Below, piece by piece: positions 43,097 through 52,775 of a DNA stretch of 64,000 bases. How positions within the stretch are numbered: the first letter of the stretch is position 1; each line of letters starts with the position of its first letter. The translations under genes were made by a program, and so were the position numbers. The DNA is from Nitratireductor indicus C115 (GTDB lineage Bacteria > Pseudomonadota > Alphaproteobacteria > Rhizobiales > Rhizobiaceae). The notes under the pieces were generated by a model, which had not been told where the DNA came from, searched no databases, and saw only the letters and a program-made list of their open reading frames with translations. The DNA lies in contig NZ_AMSI01000018.1 of the NCBI RefSeq assembly GCF_000300515.1, forward strand, positions 1 through 64,000, written 5' to 3'.

Positions 43097-44095
43097 TTAC
43101 TGCACGGGCGGTATCCGGGCGATAGGCAGGAAGCCAATGAAGACGCGGCCCTGGCGAATGTTCACCGGCAGGGTCGGAGCCTTGCCAAGACCGGAAAGGC
43201 CCGCAATCACGCCTTCAATCTGGTCGCGCTGTTCGGGGAGGGCATCTGCGATCAGGCGTGCCACGGTTTGCGGCTCGGTCACCGTCACGCTGAGTTCGGC
43301 GTTGATCAGCCCGTCCGGATCGATCTCGACCGGCCCCTGCAGAGTGATGGATGCATTCTCATCACTGGTTTTCAGAACAAGATTTCCGACGCGCCCTGAG
43401 CGTCCGCGCAAGCTTGGATTGCGCTGCTCGATCAGTTCGACGCCATCGGTCACGGTTATGAGCATTTCGCCATCCAGCGGTGGCACTGCGGCATCGCCCG
43501 CAATCGCGGGATCAAGAGCCAGACGTTTCACGATGAGGGCGACATCCACATCGGCACCATTGCGCCGTGTGTGGGCCTGAAAAACTTCCGCGGTGGCCAC
43601 TCCGCCGTTTTCGGGTTCCTCAAGGGTCAGGACCAGTTTACGCGTCTCGCTCGACAGGCGTTGCGGCAGGTCTGTGGTTGTGAGGCGGGCGCTCATGCGC
43701 ATCTCTTCCCAATTGGCCTCAAGCGGCGGCAGGAACGGAATGGAGATGCGGGCGGGACCGTCGAGTTCGCCGACAGTTCGCAGCGGCTCATAAACCTGCG
43801 CGGCGGACCGGAAAGCGCCGGCGCTTAACGAAATGCCGTTCTCGCCATCTTCATAGAAGACGCTGCGGCAGAACAGGCCAATGCGGAATGGATATCCGCG
43901 TGCATTTGGTTCCTCGCAGCTTGCACGCCGCTGGTGCAGGTTCAGTTTGTCCATCAGGGCGACGGTGCGCGTTTCCAGAAGATTGGCGGCATAGAACCAG
44001 CCGCCGGTATAGGCGAGGATGGCAAGGACAATCAGAACGCTCAACAGGAGGAAGCGACGGCTGTAGCTGCGTTTGGCGCGTTTTCTCGATGGCAT
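43097..44095 (-). CDS. DUF2125 family protein
   Basis: A 332-residue protein with one N-terminal membrane anchor (~15-38: LLLSVLIVLAILAYTGGWFY) and a large predicted periplasmic beta-rich domain, matching DUF2125 (MDKLNLHQRRASCEEPNARG; YPFRIGLFCRSVFYED). It is widespread in Hyphomicrobiales, always near tyrC in my recollection, with no assigned function. It converges on tyrC and is divergent from the ChaC gene. Confidence 0.82.
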   Translation of the reverse strand: MPSRKRAKRSYSRRFLLLSVLIVLAILAYTGGWFYAANLLETRTVALMDKLNLHQRRASCEEPNARGYPFRIGLFCRSVFYEDGENGISLSAGAFRSAAQVYEPLRTVGELDGPARISIPFLPPLEANWEEMRMSARLTTTDLPQRLSSETRKLVLTLEEPENGGVATAEVFQAHTRRNGADVDVALIVKRLALDPAIAGDAAVPPLDGEMLITVTDGVELIEQRNPSLRGRSGRVGNLVLKTSDENASITLQGPVEIDPDGLINAELSVTVTEPQTVARLIADALPEQRDQIEGVIAGLSGLGKAPTLPVNIRQGRVFIGFLPIARIPPVQ

Positions 44096-44331
44096 CCGGT
44101 TCTCCGTTCAGGCGCGGGCGGGGCCGCGCCGTTTCATCCCCGGATTTTCGCGCGCCTTGGCCAGGCAAGGTGTTTCCTCAAGGCGGCCAAATGCGCTAAC
44201 CGGGACAGGCTTATAGGGCGTTTCCAGTTAAACGCTTCTCTGGAAAGGCTCTGTCTCTTCGTTTCTTCCCGCATTCCTGCGGCCCTGGCTCGTTCCAGCG
44301 GACCGCAGATGCCCAGATACAGGCAGGCGAT

Positions 44332-44850
44332 ATGGACGATTTTTGGGTCTTTGGCTATGGATCGCTGATGTGGCGACCCGGTTTTGCCCATGTCGAAACG
44401 CGCAAAGCGCGGTTGCATGGCTATCGTCGATCCCTGTGCGTCTACTCCCATGTTCATCGCGGTACGCCGGACCGACCGGGGCTCGTTCTCGGACTCGACC
44501 GGGGCGGTTCCTGCGTCGGTCTTGCCTTTCGCGTTCCCGGAGAGCTGGAGGGAGAGGTGGTCGCCTATCTGCGCGAGCGCGAACTGGTGACCCATGTCTA
44601 TCTCGAGCGGCAGGTGACTGTTCGGTTGGAAGCAGGTCCGGATGTGCGGGCCTTGACCTATGTGGTCGACAGGGCGCATGGGCAATATGCGGGCGGGATC
44701 GATGTCGAGCACGCGGTGCGTCAGGTCAGCGGCTCCGTCGGTCAGTCGGGCCGTAATGAGGAATATGTTCTGAACACCGTGGAACATCTCCAGGCGCTCG
44801 GTATTCGCGATCACTGGCTTGAAAGTGTCGCCCGCCGCATCAAATCCTGA
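44332..44850 (+). CDS. Gamma-glutamylcyclotransferase (ChaC family)
   Basis: A 172-residue protein beginning with the family motif WVFGYGSLMWRPGF for gamma-glutamyl binding. The middle (RRSLCVYSHVHRGTPDRPGL) and the GELEGEVVAYLRERE region, which supplies the catalytic Glu, match ChaC-type enzymes that split glutathione into 5-oxoproline and Cys-Gly. It is convergent with plsC, four bases apart. Confidence 0.87.
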   Translation: MDDFWVFGYGSLMWRPGFAHVETRKARLHGYRRSLCVYSHVHRGTPDRPGLVLGLDRGGSCVGLAFRVPGELEGEVVAYLRERELVTHVYLERQVTVRLEAGPDVRALTYVVDRAHGQYAGGIDVEHAVRQVSGSVGQSGRNEEYVLNTVEHLQALGIRDHWLESVARRIKS

Positions 44851-44854
44851 TGGA

Positions 44855-45643
44855 TCAGGCGTTCAGAACGCCCAGTTCGCGCAGTCTTTTGCGGGCGGTC
44901 TCGGGAAGGGGCGGCGGGTTCTCGGTGGTTGCGGCTTCCACAAGCATTGCATCGCAGGCGGCCTCGGTTTCACGCAGGAGCCGCTCCTGAAACACGGCGC
45001 GCGGCAGGCCAGGCTCGATGGGCGGCAGGAACTGGGCGCGAATGATGCCCGGATGACGCAGGAACTTGCGGCGGGGCCAGAAGAGGCCGGCTGCATGGGC
45101 CACCGGCACCACGGGAACCTGCAACTGGTCGTACAGCTCGACGATGCCGTATTTATAGGCGGGCTCGGCGCCCGGCGGCCGGCGGGTGCCCTCGGGATAG
45201 ATGATCAGCTGGCGATTTTCCCTCATCAGATCGCGGGCCTTGCGCACGGCCTGCTTAAGCGCCTTGGCACGGCTGCCGCGATTGATGGGGATCATGCGCA
45301 TCTTGGCCACATACCAGCCGAAGAAGGGAATCCACATGAGTTCGCGCTTGAGGATGTAAAGCGCGTCCGGAATGTGGGGGAGGAAGGCGATGGTGTCCCA
45401 GAAGGACTGATGTTTCGGCGCGATTATGCACGGCCCGTCGGGCAGGTTTTCCAGCCCGCTGATCTGGCTTTTCCCACCGGTGACAAGGCGCTGAAGCCAG
45501 AGGCTGGAGGCCGCCCAGAATTTCGGGACAAACCAGGCCTTGCGGCGTGGCAGCAAAAAAAAGATCGGCGTCCAGAAGAGCATCTGAAGGATGAGGTTCA
45601 GATAAAAGAGGACGTTGAAGATGGCGGAGCGGATGATGAGCAT
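44855..45643 (-). CDS. plsC: 1-acyl-sn-glycerol-3-phosphate acyltransferase
   Basis: A 262-residue membrane-bound acyltransferase of phospholipid synthesis with the catalytic HQSFWD (HX4D) and the glycerophosphate-binding YPEGTR motif; GSRAKALKQAV lies between. One N-terminal hydrophobic stretch (~5-30) anchors it. A one-residue spacing exists between its upstream neighbour YdcF and it (~77 bp), so co-transcription is possible. Confidence 0.92.
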   Translation of the reverse strand: MLIIRSAIFNVLFYLNLILQMLFWTPIFFLLPRRKAWFVPKFWAASSLWLQRLVTGGKSQISGLENLPDGPCIIAPKHQSFWDTIAFLPHIPDALYILKRELMWIPFFGWYVAKMRMIPINRGSRAKALKQAVRKARDLMRENRQLIIYPEGTRRPPGAEPAYKYGIVELYDQLQVPVVPVAHAAGLFWPRRKFLRHPGIIRAQFLPPIEPGLPRAVFQERLLRETEAACDAMLVEAATTENPPPLPETARKRLRELGVLNA

Positions 45644-45720
45644 GTGAGCGGCCCGTTTCAGTCAGCCGAGGCTCTTACAGCATGCTCGGGGCGAACACAA
45701 AGCGGCAGGTGCAGCCATCT

Positions 45721-46422
45721 TCATCCGCCATGGCTCGCGGCTTCGGCGGAACGGGTATTTTTGACGCGCAGGATTTCTATGGGGAGGAAGTCGCGCAGAA
45801 GAGCGCCGAGGAATTTGGTGTATTCGGTCAATAAGACGCGCAATGCATCGGGCTTTGCCAGCCAGGCGCCGTTGTCGAGCGGAGTGTTGACCACTGGATA
45901 GGGCTGGAGCCTCGCTTCAGGCAGAAGCCGTTTCATTTCCAGAAGGCTGCGCGGCATATGATAGTTGTTGGTCACGAGAATGATGCTGTCATAGGCATTT
46001 GCCTTGACCCATTTGGCGCTTTCCTCGGCATTGCCGATCGTATCGAGCGCGGCATGGTCGATATCGACACAGCAATCGAAGAGTTTTGCATCGCCGCCGG
46101 TCGCGGCGCGCAGGTCATCGGCCCTTGCAATAGGATTGACGCCGCTGATCAGCAGGCGCTTGCCTTTGCCGGCTTTGAGGAGGGCGACGGCAGCGTCGAT
46201 GCGCGATTGCCCGCCGGTCAGCACGATGATGCCGTCAGCCTGCTGCGGATTGCCGGAGGCCGCGAGATGACCCACATGGTCGGCAAAGAACCAGAAGCCC
46301 GATGCGAAGAGGACCAGTGCAATCAGGGGCACCCAGAGCGTAATGCGCAAGGCGCGAGGCAGGCGCTTGGATCCGCGCTTGTCAGCTCCCGTTTTGCGGC
46401 CATTTCGCTGTTCCTGCATCAT
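45721..46422 (-). CDS. YdcF family (DUF218) membrane protein
   Basis: A 233-residue protein with one N-terminal membrane helix (~25-52) and a DUF218 domain: ADGIIVLTGGQSRIDAAVAL, LISGVNP, AKWVKANAYDSIILVTNNYH (then MPRSLLEMKR), which are the conserved Asp/Gly/His sites of the family. E. coli YdcF and SanA relatives act in envelope processes of uncertain chemistry. It lies between ftsX and plsC on the same strand, the usual rhizobial order. Confidence 0.87.
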   Translation of the reverse strand: MMQEQRNGRKTGADKRGSKRLPRALRITLWVPLIALVLFASGFWFFADHVGHLAASGNPQQADGIIVLTGGQSRIDAAVALLKAGKGKRLLISGVNPIARADDLRAATGGDAKLFDCCVDIDHAALDTIGNAEESAKWVKANAYDSIILVTNNYHMPRSLLEMKRLLPEARLQPYPVVNTPLDNGAWLAKPDALRVLLTEYTKFLGALLRDFLPIEILRVKNTRSAEAASHGG

Positions 46423-46501
46423 GGCGGATGGTTAACCTCAAATTGAGGCATTGGATAGTCTGCAAGCTGTCTTCCTGGAGGAAAGCGTTGGTGCAGGCGG
46501 T

Positions 46502-47503
46502 CTACATGCCGTCGGGATGTGTTGTGTCGACATTCTTCAGATAGGACAGAACAGTTACATGCGAGGTGATCGCGGTCAGGGCGGCGATGAGGGCCACGAC
46601 AATCGCCACGCCCAGATAGCCGGACATCCCGATGGAAAAATTGCCGAATAAGGCCGTTGCCTGGTCGGCTTGGGGAGTGGCCATGTTGCGCGAAGACCAC
46701 CAATAGAAGGCGATGAACACGACGATGGCGCCGAAACCGCCTGCGGCGGCGCCTTTCATGCCGGCAAACAGGAAATGCCTGCGGAACTGGGATGCGATGA
46801 AGGAAGCCTCTGCGCCGACGAAGTGAAGCACCTCGATGATGTGCCCATTGCCGGCCATGGCGCCGCGTGTGGCGAATATGACGGTGAGGGCCGTGGCTGA
46901 GAGCATCAATATCAGGGCCGTCATGCCAATGGTGACGGTTGTGCGGGCCATGGCGACGAGACGGTCTACCCAGGTGCGATGGTCATCAAGGGTGGCGTTG
47001 GGGATGGCCTGTTGCAGTTCCGCCCGCATCGCGGCGAAATCCGGCCGTGCGGCTGGGTCGAGCGTGACGATGACGAGGCGCGGAACGGGCAGGGCCTCGA
47101 TATCGAGGCCGGTGCCGAGCCATGGCTCGAGCAGGCGCGCGGTGGCTGCGGCATCGACCACATTCGCGCCGGTGACACCGTTGTAGCTGATGGCAATGTC
47201 GCGCGCGGTGATCAGCGCATTCGCCATGTCGAGCTCTTCCTCGGGCTTGATCTGGATGGTGGCCTCGCGGGCGATCTGGGTCTGCCAGGTGGCAGCCGTA
47301 TCGCGCACGAGGGTCACAGCGCCAAGCGTCAGGCAGGACAGGAATGTCATAATGGCGATGACCAGCACCATGGCTCGTCCAGCGATGTTATCCGACGGAA
47401 CGATGGGCATCGGTTTCTTGGCGACCGCACCACGTATGCCCGGACCGATATGCGCGTTCAGTTTTTCGCCGAGATTTTTCAGGATTCGGCCGGGCTCAGT
47501 CAT
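46502..47503 (-). CDS. ftsX: Cell division protein FtsX
   Basis: A 333-residue permease-like protein with four membrane helices (about 40-65, 195-220, 240-270, 295-320) and an extracellular loop after the first. With FtsE it signals to peptidoglycan hydrolases at the septum. The start at 47503 overlaps the ftsE stop by 8 bp; the frame upstream is ftsE sequence out of frame. The gene order ftsE-ftsX is conserved. Confidence 0.9.
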   Translation of the reverse strand: MTEPGRILKNLGEKLNAHIGPGIRGAVAKKPMPIVPSDNIAGRAMVLVIAIMTFLSCLTLGAVTLVRDTAATWQTQIAREATIQIKPEEELDMANALITARDIAISYNGVTGANVVDAAATARLLEPWLGTGLDIEALPVPRLVIVTLDPAARPDFAAMRAELQQAIPNATLDDHRTWVDRLVAMARTTVTIGMTALILMLSATALTVIFATRGAMAGNGHIIEVLHFVGAEASFIASQFRRHFLFAGMKGAAAGGFGAIVVFIAFYWWSSRNMATPQADQATALFGNFSIGMSGYLGVAIVVALIAALTAITSHVTVLSYLKNVDTTHPDGM

Positions 47504-48155
47504 AGATTTCCAGCCTTCCACCAGAAAGAACCATGCGCCGCGCGTCGACCTGGTCCATGAGGCCGAGATCGTGGGTGGCGATGAGCACGGCTGTGCCGAG
47601 CCGGTTGAGCTCGATGAGCAACCGCAGCAAGCGGCGCGCAAGTTGCGGGTCGACATTGCCGGTGGGCTCGTCAGCAAGCAGGATGCGCGGTTGCTCTATA
47701 AGTGCGCGCGCGATGGCGGCGCGCTGTTTTTCACCGCCTGAAAGAATGGGCGGCAGGACATGCATGCGCTCGCCAAGGCCCACCCATTTCAGGAGCTCTA
47801 TGACGTCGGCGCGATAGCTTGTTTCCTCGCGTCCGCGCACCCGCAACGGCAGAGCGACGTTTTCATAGGTCGTCAGATGGTCGAGCAGGCGGAAGTCCTG
47901 GAAAACGACGCCGATGTTGCGGCGCATGAGCGGCAATTCCGAACGCGTTATCTTGGAGCGGTCCTTGCCGAAGATGGTGATGAGGCCACGGGTCGGCTTC
48001 AGCGACATGAAGAGCAGCCGCAACAGGGTGGTTTTGCCGGCGCCGGAAGGGCCACTCAGGAACTGGAAGGAACGCTCGGGCAAATGGAACGATACGTCAC
48101 GGAGTATTTCCGGACCCATTCCATAACGATGGCCGACATTTTCGAATCGAATCAC
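47496..48155 (-). CDS. ftsE: Cell division ATP-binding protein FtsE
   Basis: A 219-residue ABC ATPase: Walker A GPSGAGKTT, signature LSGGEKQRAAIARAL, Walker B ILLADEPTGNVD, switch His THDLG. MIRFENVGHRYGMGPEILRD at the N-terminus and VFQDFRLLDHLTTYENVALP identify FtsE. It is the cytoplasmic partner of FtsX. Divergent from the 48355 gene. Confidence 0.95.
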   Translation of the reverse strand: MIRFENVGHRYGMGPEILRDVSFHLPERSFQFLSGPSGAGKTTLLRLLFMSLKPTRGLITIFGKDRSKITRSELPLMRRNIGVVFQDFRLLDHLTTYENVALPLRVRGREETSYRADVIELLKWVGLGERMHVLPPILSGGEKQRAAIARALIEQPRILLADEPTGNVDPQLARRLLRLLIELNRLGTAVLIATHDLGLMDQVDARRMVLSGGRLEIYD

Positions 48156-48354
48156 GAACTGACCTGTGTTCCTTGAGTGGCTGCCCTCGAGGGGCTGCTT
48201 GGGGTGGCCGCTTTGCCTCGACGCACTCCGGCCAGACCATCAGCGCGTATGGTTAATGGCAAGTTAACTTTGGCTTTATGAGCCGGGATTGCGAAGCATT
48301 AACCATTTTCGTTTACCCCGGAAAAGCAGAAGGTGAAAGGATGCCCGCCAGCCG

Positions 48355-48969
48355 ATGCAGCAGACGGACACAACACGATTCGTCCATGGCGAGATCATGG
48401 CGCCCGGCAGCATTCGGCAGGAGCCGCATGCTGCCTCGCTTTCGTGCGACGTGATCGAAGCCGATTTCGAAACCCTTCCGGAAATCGCTGGCCGTGACAC
48501 CGAACCCTCGTTCACGGCAAAACGCGAAATGGCGGGGCTCAGCATGCTGACCTCCTCCGGCCTTTCGGCACCCCGCGAACGAAAACGGGGAGGGCCGCTT
48601 TTCTGGGCCGCGGGGCTGTTTCTCATCTTGGGGGCCTTCTGGGTCTCAGGCGGGCATAGTTTCGTTGAAGGCCGATCATTTGCGAGCGGTGTCGCGTCCA
48701 TGCGCCTTGTCGACGTGCAAAGCCGGGTCGAGCGGTATGGAGAGCGGGCACTTCTGATCGTGGACGGAGCGGCCCTCAATGACGGAGGTGCGGCAGCCGC
48801 AGTCCCCGGTCTTGCCATCGATGTGCATTCGGACGATGGATCTACGACCCGGTATTTCCTGGGGACAAACGATCTCCTTCTGGAGCCGGGAGCACGCTTT
48901 CCCTTCTCCAGCCGGCTGGTGGCGCCTAGGGAAGGCGTGAAGTCCGTTTCGGTCACCTTTCGCTCCTGA
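48355..48969 (+). CDS. Single-pass membrane protein of unknown function
   Basis: A 204-residue protein with an acidic ~75-residue cytoplasmic N-terminus, one membrane helix (~80-100: PLFWAAGLFLILGAFWVSGG) and a ~100-residue beta-rich domain likely in the periplasm. The location between ftsE and hpt is where rhizobia carry a zinc-ribbon (MJ0042-type) membrane protein; the C-terminal domain resembles that group but the zinc ribbon is absent here. Function unknown. Confidence 0.65.
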   Translation: MQQTDTTRFVHGEIMAPGSIRQEPHAASLSCDVIEADFETLPEIAGRDTEPSFTAKREMAGLSMLTSSGLSAPRERKRGGPLFWAAGLFLILGAFWVSGGHSFVEGRSFASGVASMRLVDVQSRVERYGERALLIVDGAALNDGGAAAAVPGLAIDVHSDDGSTTRYFLGTNDLLLEPGARFPFSSRLVAPREGVKSVSVTFRS

Positions 48970-49048
48970 GATCCTGTCTTCGGGCGGTTTCAGGTGGCTC
49001 TGAAATGCTGTATTTAGCGGAACAATCTTGAAAGGCAGGGGTTCGGCA

Positions 49049-49591
49049 ATGGCTGTTGTGCGCGGTAAACAAATCGAGGTTCTGTTTTCCGCGTCGACCA
49101 TAGCGCGGCGCAATCTTGAGCTGGCGAAGGAAATCGCCGCCCGGGAATACCATGACCTGCTCGTCATTTCCGTGCTCAAGGGGTCGTTCATTTTCGCTGG
49201 CGATCTGATCCGCGCGATGCATGATGTGGGCATCACGCCGGAGGTCGAGTTCATCATGATTTCCAGCTATGGCGCGGGCACCGAGAGCGGCGAAGTGAAG
49301 GTGCTGCGTGACATCGACAACGATGTCAAAGGTCGGGATATCCTGCTGATCGACGATATTCTGGAATCGGGAAAGACGCTTAAATTCACGCGTGAACTCA
49401 TGCTTTCGCGGGGCGCCAAGTCTGTTTCCATCGCGGTGCTTCTGGACAAGCGCTCACGACGCCAGACGGAAGTTGAGGCTGATTTCGTCGGCTTCGAATG
49501 CCCGGACTATTTTGTCGTCGGCTATGGCATGGATGTCGCCCACGCATTTCGCGAATTGCCGTTCGTCGGCGTGGTGAAGGGTGAAGCCTGA
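49049..49591 (+). CDS. hpt: Hypoxanthine phosphoribosyltransferase
   Basis: A 180-residue PRTase of purine salvage. The PRPP motif is ILLIDDILESGKTL, with VLKGSFIFAGDL as the PPi loop and DFVGFECPDYFVVGYGMD for the base site. The ATG at 49049 matches the family start; a TTG at 49028 would add seven residues. It converts hypoxanthine or guanine with PRPP to IMP or GMP. Confidence 0.93.
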   Translation: MAVVRGKQIEVLFSASTIARRNLELAKEIAAREYHDLLVISVLKGSFIFAGDLIRAMHDVGITPEVEFIMISSYGAGTESGEVKVLRDIDNDVKGRDILLIDDILESGKTLKFTRELMLSRGAKSVSIAVLLDKRSRRQTEVEADFVGFECPDYFVVGYGMDVAHAFRELPFVGVVKGEA

Positions 49592-49662
49592 AATTTAAGG
49601 CCGGAACCCGGATTCGGCTCGCGCGTTTACCGAAGCGTAATCGGATCCGGCGAAAACAGGTC

Positions 49663-50034
49663 ATGGCTAAGCTTCTTATCGTTGAAGACGACGATTCCGT
49701 CAGAACTTTCACCGCCCGCGCCCTGGCGTCGGATGGGCACACCGTGGAAACGGCCGGAGACGGGCTCGAAGGCCTGGAGAAGATAAACGCCGTTGCCGGC
49801 GCTTACGATCTGGTCCTTTCCGATATCCGGATGCCGGCCATGGATGGCATAGAGATGGCCCGGGCGGCGGCAACCAGTTTTCCGAACCTCAGGCTGCTCC
49901 TCATGACAGGGTTTGCCGACCAGCGTGAGCGGGCCGCAGAACTTGAGGGCACGGTGTCGGGTGTCGTGAACAAGCCCTTCACGCTCAGCGAATTGCGCCA
50001 GCGGGTTGGCCAGGCGCTGGCCGTCGCGGCCTGA
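49663..50034 (+). CDS. cpdR: CpdR-type single-domain response regulator
   Basis: A 123-residue receiver domain with no output domain: LLIVEDDDSVRTFTARALAS, phosphoacceptor Asp in VLSDIRMPAMDGIEMA, then LMTGFADQRERAAELEG and the conserved Lys in VNKPFTLSEL. The sequence closely resembles rhizobial CpdR, which when unphosphorylated helps ClpXP degrade cell-cycle proteins and is controlled by CckA-ChpT. Convergent with the TIGR02302 gene. Confidence 0.85.
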   Translation: MAKLLIVEDDDSVRTFTARALASDGHTVETAGDGLEGLEKINAVAGAYDLVLSDIRMPAMDGIEMARAAATSFPNLRLLLMTGFADQRERAAELEGTVSGVVNKPFTLSELRQRVGQALAVAA

Positions 50035-50079
50035 GGGGGGGCTTGAGCGTCAAAATCGCTCGGCCGCCATTCGCACCGA

Positions 50080-52656
50080 TCACTCTATATCGAGCAGCCG
50101 CTCCAGATATTGCTTCTCAAGGTCGGGGCTTAGCGCATCCCCCAGCCGCTTGCGGATCGCTTCCAATATACGGCGCGCGCGCTGGGTGTCGATCTCGTCA
50201 GGTACATTGACGGAATCGCCGAAATCAGGACCTGTGGTCGCCTGCGGCCGGCCCAGCGGGTCGCGGCCATTATTGCCCTGGCGGTTGCCTTCCTGGCCTT
50301 CGCCTTCGCCGCCCTGCATGGCCTGCTGCATCTGGTTCATCATATCCTGAGCGCCGCGGCGGAGTGCTTCAAGCGCGCGGCCCTGTTCGCCGACAGCCTG
50401 CTCACCTTCGCCCTTGCCGAGAGAACCTTCGGCTTCTCCCATCGCTTCGCCGGCTTCGCCGAAACCCTCGCCCGGCTTGATGCCCATACCCTCCAGTCCA
50501 CGCATCAGGCTCTCAAGGTCACCGCGCAGCGTGCCCTGACCCTGTTGCAGGCCACGCATCGCCTCAGCGAATTCTTCGGGCGTCATGCCTTGGTTTCGGC
50601 CCTGGCCCTGGCCTTGTTGCGGGTTGTTGCCGGGCTGGCCCTGACCTTCCTGACCCTGATTGCCGTTCTGCCCGCGCTGGTCGCGCTGCATCTGGTCCAT
50701 GCGGAAGGTCTCGTTCATGAGTTCCTGCTGGCGGCGCAGAAGGTTTCCGAGTTCGTCCATCTGACGGCGCATTTCCGATTGCTGCTGTCCGCCACGCTGG
50801 CCGTTCTGGGAGCGCCCGGCCTGCAGATTGTTCATCATGTTCTCAAGCTGCGACAGCAGGTCTCGCGCCTGATCCCTCGCTCCGGAACGGGCCAGATTCT
50901 CGATCTGGTCCATCATCCGCTCAAGATCGTTCTGGCTCAGCATCTGGCCGTTCTGCTTCATCTGTTCAGCAAGATTGGGATTTTGCTGCGCCCGCTCGGC
51001 GAACTCGCGCAGGAAGTCACGCATCGCGTCGCGCAATTCGTCCATGAGGCGGGCGATTTCCTCATCGCTCGCCCCGTCCTCCAGCGCTTTCTTGAGCGCC
51101 TCCTGCGCCTGACGCAGACGCTTTTCGGCCGCCGTGAGATCGCCGTCCTCGATGACAAGGGCAATCTCCCACAGATAGTCGACCACACCGCGCAGGGCAT
51201 CATCGCTCTCGGCTATGGAAAGCCGGCTGCGGGCCGTGGAAAGGCCGAGGAAGTGGGAGAGGTTCTGCAGGGTTTCCTCGGGCCAGATCATCATCGCTTC
51301 CAGTAACGCCATAACGCGGGGCTTCTGGTTGGCGTCCATGGCCAGCATCCGCCGCTGCTCGACCAGCGCCTTGGCAAGCGGATTGGTGAAGGTCCGTTGC
51401 GGCATGGTGAGGGTCTTCGTCTCGCTGAAGCCTTCCTGATCCGCATCGTCCAGAGCTTTGAGTGTGAGTTCCACCCGGCTTCCCGCCCAGGGATGCTCCG
51501 ACAGATCGCGGGAGGTCTTTGCGGCGATGGTCTTGCCGTCGCGCCTCGGCAGGGCAAGGGGCAGGTCGGGCGCGGGATAAAGAGGGCGTGCGCCGGGCGT
51601 TTCCTCTTCCGGCTCGAACAGTGCCTCCGCATGGGCGGGGCCGTAATCGTCCTCGATCTCGTAGGCAAGTTCCAGCGCACCATTGACGGCCCGCTTGGGG
51701 TCGCCCGAGAAGCGGATCTGCGGGGGCGTGTCACGGGTAACGCTGAAGAGCCATTCCTGAAGCTCGCTGTCGCCCCGCTTCAGAACGATTCGTGTGTCGT
51801 GATCGAGCAGGCTGGAAAAGCGCCGCGACGCGGTTTGTGCGGAGGCGGCTTCGGCCTGTGAAGCGGCTTCCGGCTCGATCTGGGCTTCCTTGCCGTCGCT
51901 TTCGAGCAGGGACAGGGTTTCGGTTCCTGAACCGCCACTGATGCGCAGGGCCAGAATACTGCCTTGCGGCACAGTGAACGTGCTGGTCGCACGATTGGCG
52001 TCGGCGGTCAGGTAGATGGGAGCCTTGCGGGTATAAGTCGGCGGGGTGACCCAGGCGTCGATGCGCGGCGGAACGACCTCGGCGCCGCCATGGGCGCGGA
52101 AGGCGTCGCCAAGCGAACCGCCGAGCGGCCCCGTCGAGAAAGCGGCGGCGGTGACGAGAAGAAGCGCCGCCATCGCGCGAATGCCCCATGGGTCGCGCTC
52201 GGGAACACGGGTTGAGGGCATGTCGCCATGCAGACGGCCGAGTTTTTCGGCCATGCGCTTCTGGTGCTCCCGCCACAGGGCGGCGGCGAAGCCGTCGGTG
52301 TCTCCGGCAAGCGTGTCGGACTGGGCCGCGATGGGCTCATGCTCAAGCTGGTTTGCTTGCTCGATGCGGCGGTCGATCTCGGCGTGGGCAGGCAGGCGGA
52401 AGCCGCGCAGCGGCCAGAGGGAAGCGAGGCCGGCAAGTGTCAGAACGGCCAGGACACCGATGCGAAGAACATCCGGCATGAGCCGAAACAGGCCGAACCA
52501 CGAAAGGGACAGAAAGAGGCTGACGAGAACGAGCAGAGGCAGAACCAGCGGCCAGAGCCGCTCGATGAGCATGGCACACCGAACGGCAAGCCGTGTGCGC
52601 CCAAGGCGGGCGAAGTTGCTGCCGGAGGGTGTCTGCCTTTCAGGGGTCTCGGCCAT
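50080..52656 (-). CDS. TIGR02302/DUF4175 family membrane protein
   Basis: An 858-residue protein. Two membrane helices near the N-terminus (~30-75) and one at ~145-165 are followed by a periplasmic beta-rich part (WVTPPTYTRKAPIYL is its hallmark), a helical region, and a Gln/Gly/Met-rich low-complexity C-terminus (~580-800). It matches TIGR02302, a large alphaproteobacterial family of unknown function always near lysA. Start at 52656 is the Met conserved in the family; an upstream Met at 52686 is possible. Confidence 0.85.
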   Translation of the reverse strand: MAETPERQTPSGSNFARLGRTRLAVRCAMLIERLWPLVLPLLVLVSLFLSLSWFGLFRLMPDVLRIGVLAVLTLAGLASLWPLRGFRLPAHAEIDRRIEQANQLEHEPIAAQSDTLAGDTDGFAAALWREHQKRMAEKLGRLHGDMPSTRVPERDPWGIRAMAALLLVTAAAFSTGPLGGSLGDAFRAHGGAEVVPPRIDAWVTPPTYTRKAPIYLTADANRATSTFTVPQGSILALRISGGSGTETLSLLESDGKEAQIEPEAASQAEAASAQTASRRFSSLLDHDTRIVLKRGDSELQEWLFSVTRDTPPQIRFSGDPKRAVNGALELAYEIEDDYGPAHAEALFEPEEETPGARPLYPAPDLPLALPRRDGKTIAAKTSRDLSEHPWAGSRVELTLKALDDADQEGFSETKTLTMPQRTFTNPLAKALVEQRRMLAMDANQKPRVMALLEAMMIWPEETLQNLSHFLGLSTARSRLSIAESDDALRGVVDYLWEIALVIEDGDLTAAEKRLRQAQEALKKALEDGASDEEIARLMDELRDAMRDFLREFAERAQQNPNLAEQMKQNGQMLSQNDLERMMDQIENLARSGARDQARDLLSQLENMMNNLQAGRSQNGQRGGQQQSEMRRQMDELGNLLRRQQELMNETFRMDQMQRDQRGQNGNQGQEGQGQPGNNPQQGQGQGRNQGMTPEEFAEAMRGLQQGQGTLRGDLESLMRGLEGMGIKPGEGFGEAGEAMGEAEGSLGKGEGEQAVGEQGRALEALRRGAQDMMNQMQQAMQGGEGEGQEGNRQGNNGRDPLGRPQATTGPDFGDSVNVPDEIDTQRARRILEAIRKRLGDALSPDLEKQYLERLLDIE

Positions 52657-52775
52657 CGGCACTCTCAGCACTCTGCATTGGCGCATGCGGATTCGTATGC
52701 GTCCTGCGATTCAGGATAGCAGTAATCGCGGCGAAGGCGAGGCAGCGCGCGAAATTGTGATCGCACGCCGCAGGT